The position numbers and the translations under genes are program-made. This document shows positions 5,839 to 12,330 of a stretch of 12,623 nucleotides of DNA, one piece after another. The stretch lies in assembly GCA_002493395.1 (NCBI GenBank), contig DKYS01000025.1, positions 595-13,217 of the forward strand, in the 5' to 3' direction. Within the stretch, counting starts at the first letter, position 1, and each line of letters begins with the position of its first letter. The notes below the pieces were generated by a model. It worked only from the letters and a program-made list of their open reading frames with translations. It had not been told where the DNA came from and did no database searches. Source of the stretch: Turicibacter sp. UBA7094. Lineage in GTDB: Bacteria > Bacillota_I > Bacilli_A > MOL361 > Turicibacteraceae.

Positions 5839-5870
5839 AATCCAGTTACGAAGAGTAGCTGGATTTTTTT
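5839..5870 (+). terminator. Intrinsic terminator of the candidate small RNA
   Basis: An 11-bp stem AATCCAGTTAC/GTAGCTGGATT (5839-5849 with 5855-5865, one T-G pair), loop GAAGA, is followed by seven Ts and more T-rich sequence. Confidence 0.92.
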
Positions 5871-5900
5871 ATTTTATTTAAAGAGTGATTGAATCATGAC

Positions 5901-5921
5901 ACCATACATTTAACCATATAT
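5901..5921 (+). promoter_or_regulatory. Direct repeats upstream of the alpha-galactosidase promoter, possible AraC-regulator site
   Basis: ACCATACAT (5901-5909) and ACCATATAT (5913-5921) are direct repeats 12 bases apart, about 40 bases before the -10 box. AraC-family activators bind direct repeats just upstream of weak -35 boxes, and the alpha-galactosidase -35 is weak. Assignment to the AraC protein at 8294-9175 is inference. Confidence 0.3.
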
Positions 5922-5942
5922 CTATAACATCTAAACATGGAA

Positions 5943-5966
5943 AGAAAACGTTTTTAAGTTTATAAT
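5943..5966 (+). promoter_or_regulatory. Alpha-galactosidase promoter with candidate CcpA (cre) site
   Basis: The -10 box is TATAAT at 5961-5966; the best -35 is a poor TGGAAA (5938-5943). AGAAAACGTTTTTA (5943-5956) matches the cre consensus TGWAARCGYTWNCW at 11 of 13 defined positions and lies between the two boxes. Bound CcpA there would block transcription when preferred sugars are present. The poor -35 suggests an activator is needed. Confidence 0.55.
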
Positions 5967-6007
5967 GAAAACATATTTAAGAGTAATCACAGTGAGGAGA
6001 GAAGAGA

Positions 6008-8239
6008 ATGCCAATCTTATTTAACGATCAAACGAAAGAATTCCACCTATATAATGATGCAGTTAGCTATATTATGATAATTTTGCCGAATCAGCAATTG
6101 GGGCAACTCTACTACGGAAAGAAAATTCGTCATAATGAGTCATTTTCCCATTTACTAGAACAGCGTCCGCGCCCCTTATCAGCTTGTACATTTGAGGGGA
6201 ATATGAACTTTTCATTAGAACATATCCGCCAAGAGTATCCATGTTACGGAACGGGGGACTTTAAATATCCGGCTTATGAAATTTCACAACAAAATGGAAG
6301 TGATATTACCGAGTTTGAATATGTTTCACATCGGGTTTATCAAGGTAAGCCAACGTTACTCGATAAAATGCCTTCAACGTATGTAGAATCAAAGGAAGAG
6401 GCCACAACATTAGAAATTACGTTAAAAGATGCTTTAATTCAGACAGAATTAGTTTTAACGTATACGATTTATGAAAATCGTCCAGTGATGACACGTCATG
6501 CCACGTTTAAACATTTAGGACAGGAAGAAGTAACATTAACCCATGCGATGAGTATGGCTATTGATTTTCCAGACTATGATTATGAAATGGTGGAATTAAC
6601 AGGGGCATGGTCGAGAGAGCGTTATGTAAAAAATCGTAAGTTAGAACATGGGATTCAATCTGTTTATAGTATGCGTGGGGCGAGTAGTTCAAACTATAAT
6701 CCATTTTTAGCATTAAAACGTCCACAGACAACTGAAACTAGTGGAGAAGTTTATGGATTTAGCTTAGTGTATAGTGGGAATTTCTTAGCACAGGCGGAAG
6801 TTCATACTTATGGGACGACACGTGTGATGATGGGACTACACCCTAATCGTTTTAATTGGGTATTAAAACAAGGTGATGTTTTCCAGACACCGGAAGTTGT
6901 TATGGTTTATAGCGAAGATGGATTGAATGGAATGAGTCAAACGTATCATGAACTATACCGTACACGGTTATGTCGTGGATATTGGCGAGATCGTGTGCGA
7001 CCAATTTTAGTAAATAACTGGGAAGCAACTTATTTTGATTTTAATGAAGATAAGATTGTGTCTATTGCCAAAGATGCGAAAGAATTAGGAATTGAACTGT
7101 TTGTATTAGATGATGGATGGTTTGGTAATCGAGAAGATGATACGGTTGGATTGGGAGACTGGTACGTTAAAAATTTCGAAAAATTACCAAATGGAATCAC
7201 AGGATTGGCAAATCGTGTGACGGAACTTGGAATTAAGTTTGGATTATGGTTCGAGCCAGAAATGGTGAATAAAGATAGTGATTTATATCGTGCACATCCA
7301 GATTGGATTTTAACAACACCCAATCGTCGGGCTTGTCATGGACGTCATCAATTTGTTTTAGACTTTTCGCGTCAGGAAGTTGTAGACTATATTTATGAAG
7401 CTATGGCAAAAGTATTATCAGATGCACCGATTTCTTACGTAAAATGGGATATGAATCGTAATATTACGGAATGTTTTTCGGCAGTTGCTTCGGCGAAAGA
7501 TCAAGGGAAAGTATTCCATAAATATATTTTAGGTGTTTATGATTTATATGATCGTCTAACGACTCGGTTCCCAAAAATTTTATTTGAATCATGTGCAAGT
7601 GGTGGATCACGTTTCGATCCGGGAATGTTATATTATGCCCCACAAACATGGACAAGTGATGATACAGATGCTGTTGAACGTTTAAAAATTCAATATGGAA
7701 CATCAATGGTTTATCCAATGAGTAGTATGGGGTCACACGTATCAGCTATTCCAAATCATCAGTTATATCGAAATGCCCCTTTATCAACACGTGCGAATGT
7801 TGCCTATTTTGGAACGTTTGGGTATGAACTTGATTTGAATAAGTTAACGGATGATGAGAAAGAAGAAGTGAAACAACAAGTAGCCTTCTTTAAAGAATAC
7901 CGTGAGACAATTTTTAATGGAACATTCTATCGTTTACTCAGTCCATTTGAAGGAAATGAAACGTGCTGGATGGTTGTTTCACAAGATCAAAAAACAGCAC
8001 TTGTTGGTTATTATCGTCCATTGAATGAAGTGAATGTTGGGTTCCGTCGCGTGAAATTACAAGGATTAAATCCTGATTTCAAATATAATGTATCAATTAA
8101 TGAAACGACTAATTATGGGGATGAACTTATGAATGTTGGATTAATAACATCAGATGGTTCGTGTGGTGAAAATAAAGCCCCATATGATGGAACGAATGGT
8201 GATTATCAATCACGTATTTATTTACTAAAAGCTGAATAA
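6008..8239 (+). CDS. aga: Alpha-galactosidase, GH36 family (AgaA/RafA type)
   Basis: The 743-residue enzyme removes terminal alpha-1,6-galactose from melibiose, raffinose and stachyose. An N-terminal beta-sandwich (to about 330) precedes the catalytic TIM barrel (about 335-645) and a small C-terminal beta domain. Active-site blocks are W338-E-A-T near the barrel start, D368-D-G-W371, WFEPEM, KWDMNR with nucleophile D481, the C529-A-S-G-G loop, and TSDDTDA with acid/base D551. These align with D478 and D548 of Geobacillus AgaA at a constant offset. Length is normal (about 730). There is no signal peptide, so it is cytoplasmic and needs a transporter, which is not in this window. GAGGAG lies eight bases before the ATG. 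Control probably combines CcpA at the promoter and the convergent AraC regulator. Confidence 0.96.
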   Translation: MPILFNDQTKEFHLYNDAVSYIMIILPNQQLGQLYYGKKIRHNESFSHLLEQRPRPLSACTFEGNMNFSLEHIRQEYPCYGTGDFKYPAYEISQQNGSDITEFEYVSHRVYQGKPTLLDKMPSTYVESKEEATTLEITLKDALIQTELVLTYTIYENRPVMTRHATFKHLGQEEVTLTHAMSMAIDFPDYDYEMVELTGAWSRERYVKNRKLEHGIQSVYSMRGASSSNYNPFLALKRPQTTETSGEVYGFSLVYSGNFLAQAEVHTYGTTRVMMGLHPNRFNWVLKQGDVFQTPEVVMVYSEDGLNGMSQTYHELYRTRLCRGYWRDRVRPILVNNWEATYFDFNEDKIVSIAKDAKELGIELFVLDDGWFGNREDDTVGLGDWYVKNFEKLPNGITGLANRVTELGIKFGLWFEPEMVNKDSDLYRAHPDWILTTPNRRACHGRHQFVLDFSRQEVVDYIYEAMAKVLSDAPISYVKWDMNRNITECFSAVASAKDQGKVFHKYILGVYDLYDRLTTRFPKILFESCASGGSRFDPGMLYYAPQTWTSDDTDAVERLKIQYGTSMVYPMSSMGSHVSAIPNHQLYRNAPLSTRANVAYFGTFGYELDLNKLTDDEKEEVKQQVAFFKEYRETIFNGTFYRLLSPFEGNETCWMVVSQDQKTALVGYYRPLNEVNVGFRRVKLQGLNPDFKYNVSINETTNYGDELMNVGLITSDGSCGENKAPYDGTNGDYQSRIYLLKAE

Positions 8240-8274
8240 AATAAAAAACCTTTTCTTGCACACTTATACACAAC

Positions 8275-8308
8275 AAAGGGAACGATTTGATCATTAATCG
8301 TTCCCTTT
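8275..8308. terminator. Shared hairpin between the alpha-galactosidase and AraC genes
   Basis: A 13-bp perfect stem (8275-8287 with 8296-8308) has loop TGATCATT. The minus-strand stop codon (8294-8296) starts in the loop, so the last codons of the regulator form one arm. T tracts are short on both sides, so termination may be incomplete. Confidence 0.65.
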
Positions 8309-9175
8309 ATCATATTGATGAGGATCGGTGTCCCGCTTGTCATTATTTTTTGTATTTACTTTTCGATAATTTGAAGGACTTAGTCCGGTTACTTTTTTAA
8401 ATGCTTTAGAGAAGGCCAATGGATCGTGGTAGCCACAAGAGTTAGCAACTGTTTGAATCGCTAGTTCTGTATTAAGAAGAAGTTCAGAGGCCTTAGTGAT
8501 TCTGAATTTTAGTAAAAATTGTTGAGGAGAAAGGTGAAGCGTCTGTTGAAAAAGTGTGGTGAGGTAAGTGCGACTGAGTGAAACATAATTGGCGATGTCG
8601 GTCACTAAAATAGGATTTTGATAATTTTTGTGGATGTACTCTATTGCTTTACTAATATAAAGATTATCCGTTTCTACATCTTCTTCATATGGGATTGCTG
8701 CTGATTTTGCGAGGGTTGCAAAAAATAAGAACAAAAGTCCTTGTAAGGAAAGTTCATTATAATGTCCTAATGTATCGTGCTTAAGCATTTGTTCAAGATA
8801 CTCGGTTAATTGATTGGAGTCCGGACAAGCAAAAGTATAGTCGTTATCTCCCATCCCCACATACTTCAAATAGGTTTTGGCTTTATTTCCATCGAATCCA
8901 ATCCATAAATAGGTCCAAGGATCCCTCTCATCTGCTTGATAGAAAGTTAACTCACCCGGACGAATGAGAAAACCGTGGTTCGCCTCAATTGTATATTTTC
9001 GATCATTGACAGAGTAGTATCCCTTTCCCTTAATAACATAATGAATGAGGTAGTTCGTTCGAATAGCGGGACCAAAATGATAGGCAGGTGGACATTGTTG
9101 ACGTCCGCAATATAACAGGTGAAAATCTTCAAATGTTTGTTCTTTGAATTGTAAGAATGAATAGTGTTGTGTCAT
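8294..9175 (-). CDS. AraC-family transcriptional regulator (MsmR/RafR-like), likely regulator of alpha-galactoside use
   Basis: The 293-residue protein has an N-terminal cupin sugar-sensing domain (about 15-150; includes NYLIHYVIKGKGYYSV and FLIRPGELTFYQAD) and a C-terminal double helix-turn-helix (about 185-285). The first helix-turn-helix is seen as VTDIANYVSLSRTYLTTLF. The second holds the AraC signature VANSCGYHDPLAFSKAFKKV followed by TGLSPSNYRK. This layout matches MsmR/RafR activators of raffinose and melibiose operons. The gene is convergent with the alpha-galactosidase gene, so control of that gene is inferred from adjacency. It is divergent from the flavin oxidase gene and could act there as well. 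GGGGAG lies five bases before the ATG. The last residues (about 270 on) are hydrophilic and extend beyond the usual family end. Confidence 0.92.
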   Translation of the reverse strand: MTQHYSFLQFKEQTFEDFHLLYCGRQQCPPAYHFGPAIRTNYLIHYVIKGKGYYSVNDRKYTIEANHGFLIRPGELTFYQADERDPWTYLWIGFDGNKAKTYLKYVGMGDNDYTFACPDSNQLTEYLEQMLKHDTLGHYNELSLQGLLFLFFATLAKSAAIPYEEDVETDNLYISKAIEYIHKNYQNPILVTDIANYVSLSRTYLTTLFQQTLHLSPQQFLLKFRITKASELLLNTELAIQTVANSCGYHDPLAFSKAFKKVTGLSPSNYRKVNTKNNDKRDTDPHQYDKGND

Positions 9176-9212
9176 ACAAACTCCCCGTGATTACTAAGAT
9201 TTCGTTACTTAA

Positions 9213-9218
9213 ATTATA
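9213..9218 (-). promoter_or_regulatory. -10 box of the AraC regulator gene
   Basis: TATAAT on the minus strand, about 40 bases before the start codon. No good -35 lies at 16-18 bases upstream (TGTGGT at 17), which suggests a weak promoter, as expected for a regulator. Confidence 0.5.
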
Positions 9219-9250
9219 GCGCAAAAATGATTGAAACCACATCGTATAAT

Positions 9251-9280
9251 TTGTAGAAAAAAATAAAATTGTGATATGAT
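9251..9280 (+). promoter_or_regulatory. Promoter of the flavin oxidase gene
   Basis: TTGTAG (9251-9256), 18 bases, TATGAT (9275-9280), with TG at 9272-9273 as an extended -10. The start would be near 9287, about 39 bases before the ATG. AAGGGGTG is the ribosome site. Confidence 0.65.
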
Positions 9281-9325
9281 GGTGCCAGTCATCAGAGTGA
9301 ATTTTAGAGTAAGGGGTGTTTCAGA

Positions 9326-10651
9326 ATGACTGTTCAACTAGCTGGAATCATTGTAACAAAGGATAGCCCTCATTATGACGTGTGTTGTTTATCATGGAAT
9401 CGTGCAATTACGCGGCATCCATCGATGATTATTTATTGTCAAAAGACTGAGGATGTTGTGGGTGCGATTCAATATGTTAAGGAAAATAATCTTTCTTTCC
9501 GGGTTCGATCAGGAACGCATCATTATGCGGGATATTCAACGGGGGACGATGTGGTCGTTATCGATGTGAGTTTAATGGATGAAATTAAGTTAGACGATGA
9601 TGTTGTAACAGTACAAGGCGGGGTTCGTAATCGGGAGTTATATGAAGTTGTCTGTCAGGCTGGATTCCCATTTGCCGGAGGGGGATGCCCAACGGTCGGA
9701 GTAGCGGGATATACGCTAGGTGGAGGATGGGGATATTCGAGCCGGTTATTTGGATTAGGATGCGATCAATTAATCGAAGCAGAAATCGTTGTTTCCGATG
9801 GAGAGGTTCTTGTGGCCAATCGCCATCAACATCAAGATTTATTTTTTGCCCTTCGAGGGGGTGGAGGAGGAAACTTTGGCGTTGTGACTTCTTTAACGTA
9901 TCGATTGCCTGAAAAACAGGAGATGGCAACGTTAATTAATATAGATTATCCGCAAGTAGGAATTGAGAAGGTTGCCGAAGTTGCGTTAACGTATCAACAA
10001 CTTTTCAAAGATTTGGACCGGCGCATGAATTTGAAAATGGCGATGTATCATAGTGAGACGAAGGGGATTGGAGTGAAATTAACGGGCCTTTTTTATGGTT
10101 CAAAAACTCATGCCATTCATTTATTAGCCGCCTTCTCTTCAGCCCCATGCGTTGAACTCGAGGAGATGAGCATTTTAGAAGCAAATCGTGCCATTCAAGA
10201 TAGTCATCCAGATTTTGAAATGTACGCCTCTGGTGGTCGTTTTATCATGCGTGATTATACGAAAACTGAGCTATTGACGATGCTTCATCTGATTCAAAAC
10301 CGTGCTCCGGGTTCGGTGTATACAGCGATTACCTTTTACGGATTAGGGGGTGCTATTTCTGATATTTCAAGTGAAGAAACCGCCTTTTACTATCGGGATG
10401 CTCGGTTCATTCTTGGGTTTCAATCAGTATTTGAGGATAAGGGTTATAAAGAACAGAATAATGCTTTCGTAAGGGAACGATTTAATGAGCTATGTTCTTA
10501 TACAAAGGGATCCTTTATTAATTTTCCGATAGAACAAGGTGAAAACTATGAGAAAGAATATTATGGAGACAACTTAGCACGACTAAAAGATGTGAAACGA
10601 AAATATGACCCGATTAATTTATTTAAGTTTGAGCAAAGCATCCGAGGATAG
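9326..10651 (+). CDS. FAD-dependent oxidoreductase, berberine bridge enzyme-like, predicted bicovalent FAD
   Basis: The 441-residue protein has an N-terminal PCMH-type FAD domain (about 30-190) and a C-terminal BBE motif (about 395-435, YYGDNLARLKDVKRKYDPIN). RSGTHHYAGYS contains H65, aligned with the histidine bound to the flavin 8-alpha carbon. GGGCPTVGVAGYTLGGGWG contains C121, aligned with the cysteine bound to C6 in glucooligosaccharide oxidase and berberine bridge enzyme. Both anchors are present, so bicovalent FAD is predicted. Bacterial relatives oxidise sugars or secondary metabolites and usually reduce O2 to H2O2; the substrate is unknown. No signal peptide is seen, so it is cytoplasmic. 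It is divergent from the AraC gene and 84 bases before the MATE gene, with no good terminator between, so some cotranscription is likely. Confidence 0.9.
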   Translation: MTVQLAGIIVTKDSPHYDVCCLSWNRAITRHPSMIIYCQKTEDVVGAIQYVKENNLSFRVRSGTHHYAGYSTGDDVVVIDVSLMDEIKLDDDVVTVQGGVRNRELYEVVCQAGFPFAGGGCPTVGVAGYTLGGGWGYSSRLFGLGCDQLIEAEIVVSDGEVLVANRHQHQDLFFALRGGGGGNFGVVTSLTYRLPEKQEMATLINIDYPQVGIEKVAEVALTYQQLFKDLDRRMNLKMAMYHSETKGIGVKLTGLFYGSKTHAIHLLAAFSSAPCVELEEMSILEANRAIQDSHPDFEMYASGGRFIMRDYTKTELLTMLHLIQNRAPGSVYTAITFYGLGGAISDISSEETAFYYRDARFILGFQSVFEDKGYKEQNNAFVRERFNELCSYTKGSFINFPIEQGENYEKEYYGDNLARLKDVKRKYDPINLFKFEQSIRG

Positions 10652-10661
10652 AAAGATTTTT

Positions 10662-10676
10662 ATGTCTTAAAGACAT
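10662..10676. promoter_or_regulatory. Operator-like palindrome touching the MATE promoter
   Basis: ATGTCTT-A-AAGACAT is a perfect 7-bp inverted repeat around one base. Its last base is the first base of the -35 box TTGACA. No T tract follows, so it is not a good terminator. The position suits a repressor such as a TetR or MarR protein, but none is encoded nearby. Confidence 0.4.
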
Positions 10677-10704
10677 TGACAGTGAATGGTGCAATTGGTA
10701 AAAT
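10676..10704 (+). promoter_or_regulatory. Strong sigma-A promoter of the MATE gene
   Basis: Perfect TTGACA (10676-10681), 17 bases, TAAAAT (10699-10704). The start would be near 10711, leaving about 25 bases before the ATG. Confidence 0.85.
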
Positions 10705-10735
10705 GAGAAGTATTTTTTTAAGGAGAGAGTGATTG

Positions 10736-12088
10736 ATGATGATGGATATGACTAAAGGGAATCCGGCCAAATTGATTCTAGCTTTTACGATTCCTATTTT
10801 AATTGGTAATTTATTTCAACAGTTTTACAGTATGGTCGATACGGCGATTGTTGGGCAGTTTGTTGGTGTTGGTGCATTAGCAGCTGTTGGAGCGACAGGT
10901 GGGGTTATCTTTTTAGTGCAAGGATTCGTTAACGGGTTAACACATGGATTTTCTGTTATTGTTTCTCAACGATATGGCGCCAATGATGAGGTTGGGATTA
11001 AAAAGGCAACCGCAACCTCTATTTATTTATCGGCGATTGCGACCGTTGTTTTAACGATTATTTGCGTGGTGCTCGCTAAACCCGTTCTTCAATTAATGAA
11101 TACGCCAGCTGATATTTTAGAAGATGCCACTTCCTATGTGACAATCTTCTTTGGGGGATTAGTTTCTATTATTGTTTATAATTTATTAGCTTCATTATTG
11201 CGAGCATTTGGAGATAGTAAAACCCCGCTATATTTTTTAATTTTAGCCTCGATTACCAATATTATCTTAGATTTAGTACTTATTATTAACTTTAAGATGG
11301 GAGTCGCGGGAGCGGCGATTGCGACGGTTGTTTCTCAGGGGCTATCTGGGTTATTATGTTATTTTTATATGATTAAAAAGTTTGATATCTTAACTTTAAA
11401 GAGGGAACATTTTAAATATGATCCGGTGTTAGTCAAAGAGTTAATGTATGTGTCATTACCAATGGCGCTTCAATATGCGATTACAGCAATTGGAGTAATG
11501 ATTTTACAGGTGGCTGTCAATAGTTTTGGTTCAACAACGGTGGCTGCTTTTACCGCGGCAACGAAAGTCGAGCAGTTGGTTGTTCAACCGGGAATTGCGA
11601 TTGGGATGACGATGGCGACTTATGCTGCTCAAAACTTAGGGGCACGACGTATCGATCGTGTGCGTCAAGGAGCTCGCCAGAGTGCGTGGATTACGATTGT
11701 GACGAATGCGTTGTCGAGCGTGATCGTTATTTTCTTAGGAGGCTATATTGTCCAGTTATTTATCCCGTCAGCCAATGTCGAGGCTTTACCGATTTCGATG
11801 GAGTATTTGAAGATAACGGCTATTTTTTATCCTGTTTTAGGGTTATTGTTTTTATATCGCTTTGCTCTTCAGGGGCTTGGAAATACGGTTGTTCCGATGT
11901 TTGCAGGGGTCATGGAGTTGGTGATGCGTACAATTGTTGCGTTTACTTTACCAGGGTTACTAGGATACCAAGGGGTTTGTTTAGCAAGTCCATTGGCCTG
12001 GATCGGTGCAACTGTCTGGCTGATTTGGTCGTATTTTAGAATCATTCCTAAATTAGAGCGCGCGCATCCGATAGAAAATTTAGAATAA
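10736..12088 (+). CDS. MATE-family multidrug/cation antiporter
   Basis: About 450 residues with twelve membrane segments in two six-helix lobes (about 10-215 and 230-440), the normal size for the family. These pumps use a Na+ or H+ gradient to export drugs and metabolites. Typical sequences are IPILIGNLFQQFYSMVDTAI in the first helix, QRYGAND after the second, and SLPMALQYA with NLGARRIDRVR in the second lobe. It belongs with the bacterial MATE/MepA-type proteins; the substrate cannot be read. The start is ambiguous: TTG 10733 and ATG at 10736, 10739 and 10742 are consecutive; 10736 is ten bases after AGGAG and is chosen. It follows the flavin oxidase gene but has its own strong promoter beside a palindrome. 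Confidence 0.94.
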   Translation: MMMDMTKGNPAKLILAFTIPILIGNLFQQFYSMVDTAIVGQFVGVGALAAVGATGGVIFLVQGFVNGLTHGFSVIVSQRYGANDEVGIKKATATSIYLSAIATVVLTIICVVLAKPVLQLMNTPADILEDATSYVTIFFGGLVSIIVYNLLASLLRAFGDSKTPLYFLILASITNIILDLVLIINFKMGVAGAAIATVVSQGLSGLLCYFYMIKKFDILTLKREHFKYDPVLVKELMYVSLPMALQYAITAIGVMILQVAVNSFGSTTVAAFTAATKVEQLVVQPGIAIGMTMATYAAQNLGARRIDRVRQGARQSAWITIVTNALSSVIVIFLGGYIVQLFIPSANVEALPISMEYLKITAIFYPVLGLLFLYRFALQGLGNTVVPMFAGVMELVMRTIVAFTLPGLLGYQGVCLASPLAWIGATVWLIWSYFRIIPKLERAHPIENLE

Positions 12089-12095
12089 TAAAAGG

Positions 12096-12134
12096 AATCT
12101 CTATTCTCTCATGATTGAGGATAGGGATTTTTTT
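12096..12134 (+). terminator. Intrinsic terminator after the MATE gene
   Basis: A 13-bp stem with two T-G pairs (12096-12108 with 12117-12129), loop TCATGATT, is followed by a run of Ts (12128-12134). The bases from here to 12258 hold no gene that I can support. Confidence 0.88.
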
Positions 12135-12258
12135 ATGTACACCTCAAATAAATAAGGGATTTTTGGCGATGAATTAGATTTTTAAGATGTCGATAAAAAG
12201 AGATTAATGTTGGATTTTGCGAAACCGAAAAGGAGATGAAAAATAAAGTGCATTATCA

Positions 12259-12287
12259 TTGAAGTTGATGATTTTAATGGTTATAAT
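12259..12287 (+). promoter_or_regulatory. Sigma-A promoter of the desulfoferrodoxin gene
   Basis: TTGAAG (12259-12264), 17 bases, TATAAT (12282-12287). The start would be near 12294, about 37 bases before the ATG, with GGAGG eight bases before it. A complete PerR box was not found. Confidence 0.8.
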
Positions 12288-12330
12288 AGGCTTATATTTA
12301 GGTATTCAAAATTGAATGGAGGATTCTAGT

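Larger units (their letters stand above)
5716..5870 (+). ncRNA. Candidate C-rich trans-acting small RNA (RsaE/RoxS-like architecture)
   Basis: About 155 nt lie between a good promoter and a good intrinsic terminator, with no coding potential. Four hairpins can be drawn: a 5'-terminal GTCTT/AAGAC (5716-5720 with 5724-5728, loop AAA); a stem 5744-5755 with 5769-5779 (one bulged T); a 12-bp stem 5793-5804 with 5813-5824; and the terminator. The 12-mer TTATCCCCTCAA occurs twice (5776-5787 and 5801-5812). In the first copy CCCCTCAA begins the unpaired linker between stems; in the second it is exactly the apical loop. Staphylococcal RsaE and Bacillus RoxS also present a C-rich motif in a loop and another in a linker, and use them to mask Shine-Dalgarno sequences. 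By analogy this RNA should pair with GAGGGG-type sites. It is not a recognisable sequence homologue. Confidence 0.7.

Noticed and set aside
5716..5870. 6S RNA, or a leader/attenuator of the alpha-galactosidase gene
   Set aside because: 6S would need one long rod with a central bubble, while this shows several separate hairpins. The alpha-galactosidase gene has its own -10 box after the terminator.
7030..7736. Reading frames antisense to the alpha-galactosidase gene (7030-7323 and 7464-7736)
   Set aside because: They are shadows of a strongly conserved gene, with no ribosome sites or family features.
9585..9929. Overlapping frames inside the flavin oxidase gene on both strands
   Set aside because: They overlap the conserved FAD-binding region and show no independent coding signs.
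12281..12298. PerR box at the desulfoferrodoxin promoter
   Set aside because: Only the left half TTATAAT matches, and it is also the -10 box; the right half is absent.
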